Origin: Clostridia bacterium
GTDB lineage: Bacteria > Bacillota > Clostridia > Christensenellales > Aristaeellaceae
Assembly (NCBI GenBank): GCA_017524725.1
Contig: JAFXUZ010000049.1
Coordinates: forward strand, 1-56,135
Reading direction: 5' to 3'
Length of the DNA stretch: 56,135 nucleotides
The position numbers and the translations under genes are program-made. Shown piece by piece: positions 33,572-43,070 of this stretch; positions within the stretch are counted from its first letter, which is position 1, and every line of letters begins with the position of its first letter. The notes under the pieces were generated by a model. The model had not been told where the DNA came from, did no database searches, and worked only from the letters and a program-made list of their open reading frames with translations.

Positions 33572-33970
33572 TTATTCTGCGTTGTCAGCGGGGGCAGCCT
33601 CTTCAGCGGGAGCAGCTTCCGCAGCGGGAGCGGCTTCGGCGGCGGGCATGGGACGAGGCGCGCGGGGCTTGATGCCGACCTTGCGTTCCAGCACACGGAT
33701 GGTCTGGTAACGAAGCACCTTGTCGTTGATCTTCATGTTGCGCTCCAGCTCCAGGGGCAGGTCGGCCCCGGAAGAGAAGTTCACCAGCACGTAGTAGCCT
33801 TCGGTCTTGTAATCGATGGCGTAAGCCAGACGGCGCTTGCCCCATTCCTCGACCTTGTCCACCGTACCGCCGGCTTCGGTGATGATGCCGTTGAAGCGAT
33901 CGATGAGGGCTTTACGGGCTTCATCCTCCACAGCAGTGTCGATGATGTACACCAGTTCGTACTTGTTCAT
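33572..33970 (-). CDS. rpsF: 30S ribosomal protein S6
   Basis: A 132-aa protein. AGGAGG precedes the ATG at 33970. The S6 core (MNKYELVYIIDTAVEDEARK, WGKRRLAYAIDYKTEGYYVL) is followed by an Ala/Pro/Glu-rich tail (EAAPAEEAAPADNAE), a known kind of S6 extension. It dimerises with S18 on 16S rRNA. First gene of the operon; its leader has a GC hairpin that may be the S6:S18 autoregulatory site. Confidence 0.97.
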   Translation of the reverse strand: MNKYELVYIIDTAVEDEARKALIDRFNGIITEAGGTVDKVEEWGKRRLAYAIDYKTEGYYVLVNFSSGADLPLELERNMKINDKVLRYQTIRVLERKVGIKPRAPRPMPAAEAAPAAEAAPAEEAAPADNAE

Positions 33971-33996
33971 TTCTTTCACCTCCTCATGGACGTATG

Positions 33997-34017
33997 GCGC
34001 CGCAATCCCTGCGGCGC
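33997..34017 (-). promoter_or_regulatory. hairpin in the rpsF leader, possible S6:S18 autoregulatory element
   Basis: GCGCCGC and GCGGCGC form a 7-bp perfect stem with a 7-nt loop in the about 60-nt leader between the promoter and rpsF. A leader structure bound by the S6:S18 complex is known in many bacteria. Position fits, but the conserved CCG bulge was not matched rigorously. Confidence 0.4.
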
Positions 34018-34036
34018 AAGGATGTGCCAATTAGGT

Positions 34037-34065
34037 ATTATACACGCTTCCCGCGGGATTTGCAA
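34037..34065 (-). promoter_or_regulatory. promoter of the rpsF-ssb-rpsR operon
   Basis: On the minus strand, TTGCAA (34065-34060), a 17-nt spacer and TATAAT (34042-34037). Confidence 0.8.
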
Positions 34066-34096
34066 CAGGAAAGCAAAAATTATTTCATCCTCTTCA

Positions 34097-34125
34097 TTGA
34101 GATTTTACCGATTTTCGGATATAAT
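34097..34125 (+). promoter_or_regulatory. promoter of the secreted metallo-beta-lactamase-fold gene
   Basis: TTGAGA (34097-34102), 17-nt spacer, TATAAT (34120-34125). Confidence 0.75.
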
Positions 34126-34166
34126 GGGATCCTGTCCGGAATCCTTACGTTTTCAGGAGGCGCGTT

Positions 34167-35096
34167 TTGAAAAAGCACTTTCCCTCACCCGCCTGTTTTA
34201 TCGCCATTCTCTTCATTCTTGGTCCCGTATTCCTCTTCTCCTCCCGGTCCGCGTCTGCGTCAGGCCACCTGCCCATCGTTTTCCGCGAAGAGACAGGCAA
34301 AGCCCCGTTTGAAGATGTGACCTATGTCGCGGAAAACCCCTTTCCGGAAGGAACGGAACTTTTGCAGGTGGATTTCCTCGGCATCCGCCAGGGCGACTGC
34401 GTACTTATCTCCAGCTGCGGGGAAACGATGCTGCTGGACGGCGGCGAGACCATCCGGTTCGATTTCATCAGCAAATATTTTGAGGAGCACGGCATCGATC
34501 ACCTGGATTACATGTTCCTGACCCATGCCCATGACGACCACCTGGAGATCCAGCAGCGGCTGATCAAACGCGGTTTTCCGGTGGGCAGGTTCTTTAGCCC
34601 CTATGACGAAAAGGACACCTGGACCCTCTGGAAGCCCCTGCTCAAGCTCCTGAAGGAAAAGGAGATCCCTTACGAAAAGGTCTCTACCGGCGACGTGATC
34701 CATGTGGGCGCCGCCGAGCTGATCGTCTTCCGCAACACCTCAGAGGGGCTGAGCATGAACGACCAGAGCGCGGCGGTAATGCTCCGATACAAGGGGGCGT
34801 CCGTCCTGCTCACGGCGGACATCGCGGGGCTCACCCAGCACTGGCTGTGCGACAACTACGGCGACGCACTGGACGCCGACATCATGAAAAGCCCCCATCA
34901 CGGCATCACGACCAACGTGGCCGAATTCCTGGACAGGGTGTCCCCCGGCCTGGTCGTCATCACCAACGACAAATCCAATGTAGAAAAATACGACGCCCAG
35001 CTGGACCGGCTGAACATCCCAAGGTATTTCATTTCCAGCACCGTCCATCTTCAGACCGACGGCGCCATGTGGTACGTCTGGACCGACCGGAAGTAA
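34167..35096 (+). CDS. secreted metallo-beta-lactamase-fold hydrolase (ComEC/Rec2 C-terminal-like)
   Basis: A 309-aa protein starting with TTG, with AGGAGG 8 nt upstream. The signal peptide or N-terminal anchor covers about residues 1-30 (IAILFILGPVFLFSS). The metal motif is FLTHAHDDH (HxHxDH), followed by VLLTADI and SPHHG, which supply further ligands. The arrangement matches the ComEC C-terminal domain and related stand-alone proteins, which act on nucleic-acid or phosphodiester bonds outside the cell. Here the channel part of ComEC is absent. Substrate unknown. Confidence 0.82.
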   Translation: MKKHFPSPACFIAILFILGPVFLFSSRSASASGHLPIVFREETGKAPFEDVTYVAENPFPEGTELLQVDFLGIRQGDCVLISSCGETMLLDGGETIRFDFISKYFEEHGIDHLDYMFLTHAHDDHLEIQQRLIKRGFPVGRFFSPYDEKDTWTLWKPLLKLLKEKEIPYEKVSTGDVIHVGAAELIVFRNTSEGLSMNDQSAAVMLRYKGASVLLTADIAGLTQHWLCDNYGDALDADIMKSPHHGITTNVAEFLDRVSPGLVVITNDKSNVEKYDAQLDRLNIPRYFISSTVHLQTDGAMWYVWTDRK

Positions 35097-35111
35097 AAGA
35101 GCGGCATCGGA

Positions 35112-35141
35112 TTGCAAAACCCCTTCATTCAATGGTATACT
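35112..35141 (+). promoter_or_regulatory. promoter-like element upstream of obg
   Basis: TTGCAA (35112-35117), 18-nt spacer, TATACT (35136-35141). A terminator-like hairpin begins 2 nt downstream of the -10. Confidence 0.55.
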
Positions 35142-35142
35142 G

Positions 35143-35173
35143 GTCCTGCGCTTTTCAGGCGCGGGACTTTTTT
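35143..35173 (+). terminator. terminator hairpin upstream of obg
   Basis: A 9-bp stem (GTCCTGCGC with GCGCGGGAC, one G-T pair) around a 7-nt loop, followed by TTTTTT. It would end the preceding transcript, but it also lies at the very start of any RNA from the 35112 promoter. Confidence 0.75.
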
Positions 35174-35227
35174 CAGGTTCCGGTCATTCCAACACCCTTT
35201 TGCCGCCGCGGTTTGCGGCGATGATGA

Positions 35228-36508
<1,281 letters not shown>

Positions 36509-36552
36509 CTTTAACTCGTAAACACATATGGCATCCCCCGCGGCGCCGAAGG

Positions 36553-36606
36553 TTTTTCCTTCCTTCACCGGCGCCCGGATATCATGAAAGTATGCTTTTT
36601 CTTAAA
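36553..36606 (+). repeat. intergenic segment repeated near 7574-7626
   Basis: Shares TTTTTCCTTCCTTCACCGGC and then a degenerate match (ATCATGAxAGTAxG) with the region just upstream of the YesM kinase. It precedes yhbY. It may be a shared promoter type or a dispersed repeat. Confidence 0.5.
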
Positions 36607-36635
36607 CCCGACTTTTCTTTTCAGGAGGAAAACAA

Positions 36636-36938
36636 ATGACCGATATCAATTCCCGCCAGCGCGCTTTTTTAAGGTCCATGTGCAACACCATGGAGCCTTC
36701 CCTGTTCATCGGCAAGGACGGCGTCTCGGAGAACACCGTCAGGGAGTGCGAAAACCTTCTGGAAGCCCGCGAGCTGATCAAATGCTCCGTCCAGAAGGAA
36801 GCTCCCATGGATGCCAGGGAAGTCTGCGGGGAACTGTGCTTAAGGACCGGCGCCGCCCCCGTGCAGTGCATCGGGCGCAAATTCTGCATCTACCGGCCCA
36901 AGCAGCAGAGCGATCCGGTGATCGAGCTGCCCCGGTGA
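36636..36938 (+). CDS. yhbY: YhbY family RNA-binding protein (CRM domain)
   Basis: A 100-aa single CRM domain. It begins with QRAFLRSMCNTMEPSLFIGK, continues DGVSENTVRECENLLEARELI, and ends in the usual GRKFCIYRP. AGGAGG precedes the ATG. Members bind pre-50S particles and assist ribosome assembly. Its place just after obg fits that role, and the two may be co-expressed. Confidence 0.93.
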   Translation: MTDINSRQRAFLRSMCNTMEPSLFIGKDGVSENTVRECENLLEARELIKCSVQKEAPMDAREVCGELCLRTGAAPVQCIGRKFCIYRPKQQSDPVIELPR

Positions 36939-36952
36939 ACGGGAGGCAAGGG

Positions 36953-37882
36953 ATGCGTACCTTTTTCCGCTTCCGTCGGAAGCTTCTTTCCTTCCTTACG
37001 GTCTGCGCCCTTCTGGCCGCCCTTTTCCCTTTCCCGGTCTTTTTCCACACGGCCGGGGCGGACTGGGGGGCGTCCGGCTTTGAGGTGTCGGAAAACGAGC
37101 CCGTATGGGACGAAACCAGCTATGTTTCCGACCACATAAACATCCGCATCTCGTCCCAGTGGTACGGGCATTCCGACGTGTATGTCTGCGATATACACAT
37201 CGCCAGCACCGACTGCTTCCGCAGGGCCTTCGGAGGGGACAGGTGGAAAACCTCGTCCGAAAGGATCGGCACGATCGCCGAAAGGAACGGCGCGGTGCTT
37301 GCCATCACCGGCGATTCCGGGGCCAGTCTCTCCTCCGGGATGATCGTCGGCAACGGCGAAGTCCTCCGGGATACCGTCAGCCCCCGCCGGGACCTGTGCG
37401 TCATCTACCTGAACGGCGTGATGCGCACCTTTAACTCTTCGGAATACGATATGGCCGCCCTGCAGCGGGAATTTGCGAACGATGCCGGCATTTGGCAGGT
37501 GTTCCTGTTCGGCCCGGCGCTGCTGGACGCCGAGGGGCATGCCCTGAAAAAGTTCAATTCCAACGTCTATCCCGCCAATCCCCGCAGCGTCATCGGCTAT
37601 TACGGGCCCGGCCATTACTGCTTTGTCCAGGTGGATGGCCGCGGGGTGGATTCAGCCCTGGAAAAAGGCCGGAGGTCCACCGGGCTGAACCTCTCGGAGC
37701 TTGCCGCGTTCATGGAATCGCTCGGATGTCAGGCCGCCTACAACCTAGACGGCGGGCAGAGCAGCGCCCTCTGGTTCAACGGCAGGGTCATTTCGACACC
37801 CTACAACGGCGGGAGGAGGATCGGCGACATCGTCTGCATCACGGACCGGCCCGCCTCCGATCTCGCTTTCCTCATCCGCTGA
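36953..37882 (+). CDS. secreted phosphodiester glycosidase (NAGPA-domain) protein
   Basis: A 309-aa protein. The ATG at 36953 has GGGAGG upstream. An N-terminal signal/anchor segment (FLTVCALLAALFPFPVFF) is followed by the NAGPA domain: AITGDSGASLSSGMIVGNGE, GHYCFVQVDGRGVDSALEKG and, near the end, GCQAAYNLDGGQSSALWF. That last motif is the family hallmark. The family removes terminal sugars from phosphodiester-linked glycans; in bacteria it is linked to exopolysaccharide or cell-wall glycan turnover. Starts 14 nt after yhbY. Confidence 0.88.
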   Translation: MRTFFRFRRKLLSFLTVCALLAALFPFPVFFHTAGADWGASGFEVSENEPVWDETSYVSDHINIRISSQWYGHSDVYVCDIHIASTDCFRRAFGGDRWKTSSERIGTIAERNGAVLAITGDSGASLSSGMIVGNGEVLRDTVSPRRDLCVIYLNGVMRTFNSSEYDMAALQREFANDAGIWQVFLFGPALLDAEGHALKKFNSNVYPANPRSVIGYYGPGHYCFVQVDGRGVDSALEKGRRSTGLNLSELAAFMESLGCQAAYNLDGGQSSALWFNGRVISTPYNGGRRIGDIVCITDRPASDLAFLIR

Positions 37883-37888
37883 GTTCCC

Positions 37889-37936
37889 GTCCCGGGTACG
37901 CGTATCGCAAGCGTGTCCCGGGACGAACTTTTTTCC
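37889..37936 (+). terminator. terminator after the phosphodiester glycosidase gene
   Basis: GTCCCGGG ... CCCGGGAC stem with additional inner pairing, then GAACTTTTTTCCC, directly after the stop codon. Confidence 0.8.
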
Positions 37937-38012
37937 CGTTCGGGTCCCGCCCGGGGCATAAGCCTTCATAAGCCCTGCATGCGCTCCCGCCCCAAATTCC
38001 GCGCCTGCGCAC

Positions 38013-38041
38013 TTGCCAAATCCGGACATATATTGTATAAT
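38013..38041 (+). promoter_or_regulatory. ppdK promoter
   Basis: TTGCCA (38013-38018), 17-nt spacer, TATAAT (38036-38041); leader of about 75 nt. Confidence 0.75.
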
Positions 38042-38118
38042 TCAAACATTGGGGGGAATCTGTCCCCATAATATTTCATCCCTCGATAATCCACATCCCG
38101 AAAGGAGTCTGATTGCCA

Positions 38119-40764
38119 ATGCACAAGAAGTATGTGTACCTGTTTACCGAAGGAAACAAGGACATGCGGAACCTGCTGGGCGGAAAAGGCGCCAACTTGG
38201 CTGAAATGACCAATATCGGTCTGCCCGTTCCCCAGGGCTTCACCATCACCACCGAAGCCTGCACCCAGTACTATGACGACGGCCGCAAGATCAACGACGA
38301 GATCATGGACGAGATCATGCAGAACGTCGCCAAAATGGAAGAGATCAACGGCAAAAAGTTCGGCGATCTTGAAAACCCGCTGCTGGTTTCCGTCCGCTCC
38401 GGTGCCCGCGCCTCGATGCCCGGCATGATGGACACCATCCTGAACCTGGGCCTCAACGACGACGTCGTCGCCGCCATGATCAAGGGCAATCCCGATCCCA
38501 AGTTCGAGCGCTTCGTTTATGACTGCTACCGCCGCTTCATCCAGATGTTCTCCGACGTGGTCATGGAAGTGGGCAAGAAATATTTCGAGCAGCTCATCGA
38601 CGCCATGAAGAACGAAAAGGGCGTCACCTTCGACACCGAACTGACCGCCTCCGACCTCAGGGAACTGGCCAACCAGTTCAAGGCCGAATACAAAAAGCAG
38701 CTGGGGACCGACTTCCCCTCCGACCCGAAGGTCCAGCTGTACGAAGCCATCCGCGCCGTGTTCCGTTCCTGGGACAACCCCCGCGCGAACGTATACCGCA
38801 TGGACCACGACATCCCCTATTCATGGGGCACTGCCGTCAACGTGATGCCCATGGTGTTCGGCAACCTGAACGATAATTCCGGCACCGGCGTCGCCTTTAC
38901 CCGCAATCCCGCCACCGGCGCCAAGGAACTGATGGGTGAATTCCTCACCAACGCTCAGGGCGAAGACGTGGTGGCAGGCGTCCGCACCCCCATGCCCATC
39001 ACCCAGATGGCCGAAAAGTTCCCCGAAGCCTACAAGCAGTTCATCGACGTGTGCGGCAAGCTGGAAGACCACTACCGCGACATGCAGGATATGGAGTTCA
39101 CCGTTGAAAACGGCAAGCTCTACATGCTGCAGTGCCGCAGCGGCAAGCGCACCGCCACCGCCGCCATCAAGATCGCCTGCGACCTGATCGACGAAGGCAT
39201 GATCACCGAAGAAGAAGCCCTGATGCAGATCGACGCCAAGTCCCTGGATATGCTGCTGCATCCCACCTTCGATACGGAAGCCCTCAAGAAGGCCGTTCCC
39301 GTCGGCAAGGGCATCGCCGCCTCCCCCGGAGCCGCCGCCGGCACCGTCGTCTTCACCGCTGAAGACGCCGTGGCGCATGGCAAGAAGGGTGAAAAGGTGG
39401 TCCTGGTCCGTCTGGAGACCAGCCCCGAAGACATCGAAGGCATGAAGTTCTCCCAGGGCATCCTGACCGTCCGCGGCGGCCAGACCAGCCATGCGGCCGT
39501 TGTGGCCCGCGGCATGGGCACCTGCTGCGTATCCGGCTGCGGCGATATCAAGATGGACGAGGAAAACAAACAGTTCACCCTGGCCGGCCGCACCTACCAT
39601 GAGGGCGACGCGATCTCCCTGGACGGCTCCACCGGCAACATCTACGGCGAACTGATCCCCACCGTCCCCGCCGATCCCAACAGCGGTTACTTCGGCCGCA
39701 TCATGGAGCTGAGCGACAAGTACAAGAGGCTGGGCGTCCGCACCAACGCCGACACCCCCAAGGACGCCAGGCAGGCCGCTGCCTTCGGCGCGCAGGGCAT
39801 CGGTCTGTGCCGCACCGAGCATATGTTCTTCGAACCCGCCAGGATCGGCGCCTTCCGCGAAATGATCTGCGCCGAGACCGTTGAAGAGCGCGAGGCTGCC
39901 CTGGCCAAGATCGAGCCCATGCAGCAGAGCGACTTCGAGGGCCTCTTCGAAGCGCTGGGCGGCTATCCCGTCACCATCCGCTTCCTGGATCCCCCGCTGC
40001 ATGAATTCGTTCCCACCGCCGAAGAGGACATCGAAGCCCTCGCCAAGGCCCAGGGCAAGAGCGTTGCCTACATCAAACAGGTCATCGCCAGCCTGCACGA
40101 ATTCAACCCGATGATGGGCCACCGCGGCTGCCGCCTGACCGTCACCTATCCCGAGATCGCCAAGATGCAGACCGCTGCCGTGATCAAGGCCGCCCTGGCC
40201 GTCCAGGCCCGCCACAGCGAATACAAGGTGCTGCCTGAGATCATGATCCCGCTGGTCGGCGAGGTGAAGGAGCTCAAGTTCGTCAAGGACATCGTCGTCA
40301 AGACCGCCGATGAGATCATCGCCGCCTCCGGCACCAAGCTGGATTACGAGGTCGGCACCATGATCGAGATCCCGCGCGCCGCCCTGACCGCGGACGAGAT
40401 CGCCAAGGAAGCCGAATTCTTCTGCTTCGGCACCAACGACCTCACCCAGATGACCTTCGGCTTCAGCCGTGACGACGCCGGCAAGTTCCTCAAGAGCTAC
40501 TACGACAACAAGATCTACGAATCCGATCCCTTTGCCAGGCTGGACACCGTGGGCGTCGGCAAGCTGATGGATATGGCCGTCACCCTGGGCCGCAAGACCC
40601 GTCCTTCCCTGCACTGCGGCATCTGCGGCGAACATGGCGGCGATCCGTCCTCCATCGAGTTCTGCGATGCCATCGGTCTGGATTACGTATCCTGCTCTCC
40701 CTTCCGCGTCCCGATCGCCCGCCTGAGCGCCGCCCAGGCCGCCATCAAGGCGAAGAAGGCCTGA
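38119..40764 (+). CDS. ppdK: pyruvate, phosphate dikinase
   Basis: An 881-aa enzyme, the full family length. The nucleotide-binding N-terminus has YLFTEGNKDMRNLLGGKGAN and GFTITTEAC. The swivelling phosphohistidine domain has VRGGQTSHAAVVARGMGTCC (catalytic His in TSHAA). The C-terminal PEP/pyruvate barrel includes GIGLCRTEHMF, NDLTQMTFGFSRDD and CGICGEHGGDP. It interconverts ATP + pyruvate + phosphate and AMP + PEP + PPi in the glycolysis/gluconeogenesis node of anaerobes. The ATG at 38119 (11 nt after AGGAG) is chosen over an in-frame TTG at 38113. Codon use suggests high expression. No PDRP regulator is nearby. Confidence 0.97.
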   Translation: MHKKYVYLFTEGNKDMRNLLGGKGANLAEMTNIGLPVPQGFTITTEACTQYYDDGRKINDEIMDEIMQNVAKMEEINGKKFGDLENPLLVSVRSGARASMPGMMDTILNLGLNDDVVAAMIKGNPDPKFERFVYDCYRRFIQMFSDVVMEVGKKYFEQLIDAMKNEKGVTFDTELTASDLRELANQFKAEYKKQLGTDFPSDPKVQLYEAIRAVFRSWDNPRANVYRMDHDIPYSWGTAVNVMPMVFGNLNDNSGTGVAFTRNPATGAKELMGEFLTNAQGEDVVAGVRTPMPITQMAEKFPEAYKQFIDVCGKLEDHYRDMQDMEFTVENGKLYMLQCRSGKRTATAAIKIACDLIDEGMITEEEALMQIDAKSLDMLLHPTFDTEALKKAVPVGKGIAASPGAAAGTVVFTAEDAVAHGKKGEKVVLVRLETSPEDIEGMKFSQGILTVRGGQTSHAAVVARGMGTCCVSGCGDIKMDEENKQFTLAGRTYHEGDAISLDGSTGNIYGELIPTVPADPNSGYFGRIMELSDKYKRLGVRTNADTPKDARQAAAFGAQGIGLCRTEHMFFEPARIGAFREMICAETVEEREAALAKIEPMQQSDFEGLFEALGGYPVTIRFLDPPLHEFVPTAEEDIEALAKAQGKSVAYIKQVIASLHEFNPMMGHRGCRLTVTYPEIAKMQTAAVIKAALAVQARHSEYKVLPEIMIPLVGEVKELKFVKDIVVKTADEIIAASGTKLDYEVGTMIEIPRAALTADEIAKEAEFFCFGTNDLTQMTFGFSRDDAGKFLKSYYDNKIYESDPFARLDTVGVGKLMDMAVTLGRKTRPSLHCGICGEHGGDPSSIEFCDAIGLDYVSCSPFRVPIARLSAAQAAIKAKKA

Positions 40765-40787
40765 TCGAAGCGCATTCGAACCATCTG

Positions 40788-40826
40788 CCCGCCCTCCCGG
40801 AAACGGGAAGGCGGGTTTTCTTTTTC
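40788..40826 (+). terminator. ppdK terminator
   Basis: CCCGCCCTCCCG-GAAA-CGGGAAGGCGGG followed by TTTTCTTTTT: a strong Rho-independent terminator. Confidence 0.92.
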
Positions 40827-40855
40827 CGTGCACATCTTCCTATGATCTGCCGCGG

Positions 40856-40885
40856 TTGACATTTCAGGGAAGGAAATAGTAAAAT
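40856..40885 (+). promoter_or_regulatory. promoter of the secreted SH3/glycan-binding gene
   Basis: Consensus TTGACA (40856-40861), 18-nt spacer, TAAAAT (40880-40885). Confidence 0.75.
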
Positions 40886-40916
40886 AGTTACATCATCAAA
40901 AAGGGGGGAACCAGTG

Positions 40917-42011
40917 ATGAAACACAGGAATACCTTTATACGCTCCATGGCGGTCCTGTCCGCCTTCCTTATGGTCCTGTCTTTCACATTCCCGGCCCTG
41001 GCCGCCGGTTACGGGACAAACGCGGGGCTGCTTATGCGCCTGGCCACCCGCACCGGACCGGGGACCTGGTACGACGAGCCCGGCACCTTTTTCATCGGCA
41101 ATTATTCCTCCCAGTCCGTCCGGGTGCTGTCCCGGTCCTGGGACAATCAAAACGATATCTGGTGGGTGCAGGTGGAGTTCTCCACCGGCGGAAAAAACTA
41201 CCGGGCGTACACCGGCCTCAAGCGTGTCAACGTAAACATCAATGCCGTCCCGGACGAATACCCTATGGGCACTGCCTCCATGCGCTATTCCGCCACGGCC
41301 TACTGGGGCCCCGGCGCCAATTATGCCGCCGCGAAATACGATATCCCATCCGGCGCCTCCGTGACGATCTATGACGTCGAAAGCGGCTACGCGCAGGTGG
41401 AATTTTACGACAGCCGCGTCTCCAATCCCCGGCGGCGCGCATGGACGCCCACAAGCAGCCTCACCGGCAGTTGGGGCACAGATACGTCTGCGGGCTACCG
41501 CACCATCCCGGGCCGTTCGGACAAACGGCAGGCCGTCGTGACCTCTGCCGGCGCCGATTCCTATATCACCAGTTCCAAGGATCCATACGCCTATCTCCCT
41601 GAAAAGATGATCGACGGCCTTGAGCCCACTGCCTGGCAGTTTTCCACCACCCAGTCGCCCCTGGGGCAGTGCTGCTGTTATTTCACCTTCTCTGCCGGGG
41701 TGAACATAGACGAACTCTGGCTGAAGAACGGCTTCTGGAAGATCACCTCCGGATATGACCAGTACTACCGCAACAGCCGCGTCCGGGGCATTGCCGTTTC
41801 CTTCCGTTACGCAGGCACCTCGTATTATACCGACGAGATCTCCTTCACCGTCGGTGATTCAAAGACCCAGCACGTCCTGACCCTCGGCCGGCACCCTAAC
41901 GTGACCGGCGTCCGCCTGCGGATCCTGTCGATCTACACCGGGGAACGGTTCCCGAACGACGTATGCATTTCCGAGGCCATGTTCGTCAGCACCCCCTCCA
42001 TGTATCCGTGA
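40917..42011 (+). CDS. secreted protein with SH3-like and NADase-type/F5-8C-like glycan-binding domains
   Basis: A 364-aa protein. The ATG at 40917 has GGGGGGA at 8 nt. The signal peptide ends ALAA (about residue 30). Two SH3-like segments follow (LMRLATRTGPGTWYDEPGTF; SMRYSATAYWGPGANYAAAK), each with the RTGPG/WGPG turn. The C-terminal about 150 residues start EKMIDGLEPTAWQFS and contain IDELWLKNGFWK and TGVRLRILSIYTGERF, as in the NADase-type glycan-binding (discoidin-like) domain. It probably attaches to cell wall or glycan outside the cell. No enzymatic motif is recognised. Confidence 0.82.
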   Translation: MKHRNTFIRSMAVLSAFLMVLSFTFPALAAGYGTNAGLLMRLATRTGPGTWYDEPGTFFIGNYSSQSVRVLSRSWDNQNDIWWVQVEFSTGGKNYRAYTGLKRVNVNINAVPDEYPMGTASMRYSATAYWGPGANYAAAKYDIPSGASVTIYDVESGYAQVEFYDSRVSNPRRRAWTPTSSLTGSWGTDTSAGYRTIPGRSDKRQAVVTSAGADSYITSSKDPYAYLPEKMIDGLEPTAWQFSTTQSPLGQCCCYFTFSAGVNIDELWLKNGFWKITSGYDQYYRNSRVRGIAVSFRYAGTSYYTDEISFTVGDSKTQHVLTLGRHPNVTGVRLRILSIYTGERFPNDVCISEAMFVSTPSMYP

Positions 42012-42028
42012 CCGCCCGATACAGGCGC

Positions 42029-42060
42029 AAAAAAACAGAGCCCGCCGGCTCTGTTTTTTT
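42029..42060. terminator. bidirectional terminator between convergent genes
   Basis: AAAAAACAGAGCC-CGCC-GGCTCTGTTTTTT, a perfect stem with A- and T-tracts, nested in a GCGCAAAAAAA / TTTTTTTGCGC repeat. It serves both the + strand glycan-binding gene and the minus-strand HAD operon. Confidence 0.92.
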
Positions 42061-42083
42061 GCGCCTGCTTTTTTGCGCCTGTT

Positions 42084-43070
42084 TTACCAATCCCCCGAGG
42101 GCCAGCATTCATTGACGGCCCCGCCGTCCCGATAGGTACGCTCAGGTCCTTCTTCCTCTTCTTCCGAATCGCGTATCCTGTCCGGATCGCCCCGGAGGTT
42201 GTCAATTGCCTTCGGACGCGGCCTGCAGGCAGCTGCCGGCGCCGCTTCCGGCATCCGTCCCTCGGCCAGGGCCAGGATGGCGCGGCTGACGCTCCAGGTG
42301 TCGTGATCGGCGATCAGGTGGGTGAAGGCTTTTTTCACCTCCGGATGGGAATTGGCCGGGGCAAAGGAGCACCTGGCCACGGCCGCCATCGGGATGTCGT
42401 TCAGGTAGTCCCCAAAGACCGCCGTCTCTTCCTTCCCGATGCCCGTCAGCCGCTGCAGGTCCGCGATGCCGGTCCCCTTGCTGATACCCTTCTTTCCGAT
42501 GTCCATCCAGGTATATGCGGTGCATTTGACGTCCAGGCCCCCGTCCTCCAGCGGCATAAAATAAGGCAGGATATTTTTTTCGATGTCGTCCATATACATC
42601 AGGGATACCTTGATCACGTCCCCCTCGAAGGACGCGGCGTCCAGGACCTTCCACGACGGGTAGAACTTCACCAGTTCCCGCGCCGTCTCGGCGTCATAGG
42701 GCATGGCCGCGTCGGTGAACGCGCCCCACCGGGTGGTCAGGATGACCACCAGGCCCGGGTGCCTGCGGCCCTCCATGACTACCCGCATCCAAAGCTCCCT
42801 TGGGATTGTACGGACAAATCGCAGCTCCCCGCCCTTCCAGATCCGGGCACCGTTGTCGGTGATCAGCGCCATATGGGTCGCTGCTTCCCCCAGGGGCGTG
42901 GCAACGCCCTCCACAGCCCGACCGCTGCAGGCGCACAGGACGATGCCCGCTTTTTCGCAGGCATCGACGACGCGCATAAAATCGCCGGGCATCCGTCCCC
43001 GGGAGTCCAGCAGGCAGCCGTCCAGGTCCGTCACGATCAGGGAAAACCTTCCAAGTCCGCTTCCGCCCAT
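42084..43070 (-). CDS. HAD superfamily (Cof-type) phosphatase
   Basis: A 328-aa protein. HAD motif I is LIVTDLDGCLLDS (first Asp nucleophile). Motif II is CACSGR, with a C2-type cap between. Motif III/IV is KGISKGTGIADL ... AVFGDYLNDIPMA. Such enzymes hydrolyse sugar phosphates or similar metabolites. The C-terminus has an unusual acidic tail (RIRDSEEEEEGPERTYRDGG). The start overlaps the stop of the serine hydrolase gene by 1 nt (TGATG), so it is the last gene of the murI operon. Confidence 0.85.
   Translation of the reverse strand: MGGSGLGRFSLIVTDLDGCLLDSRGRMPGDFMRVVDACEKAGIVLCACSGRAVEGVATPLGEAATHMALITDNGARIWKGGELRFVRTIPRELWMRVVMEGRRHPGLVVILTTRWGAFTDAAMPYDAETARELVKFYPSWKVLDAASFEGDVIKVSLMYMDDIEKNILPYFMPLEDGGLDVKCTAYTWMDIGKKGISKGTGIADLQRLTGIGKEETAVFGDYLNDIPMAAVARCSFAPANSHPEVKKAFTHLIADHDTWSVSRAILALAEGRMPEAAPAAACRPRPKAIDNLRGDPDRIRDSEEEEEGPERTYRDGGAVNECWPSGDW

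Noticed and set aside
38821..40833. A 670-codon minus-strand open frame opposite ppdK
   Set aside because: It is an antisense shadow of a full-length, well-conserved dikinase; its composition simply mirrors strong codon bias.
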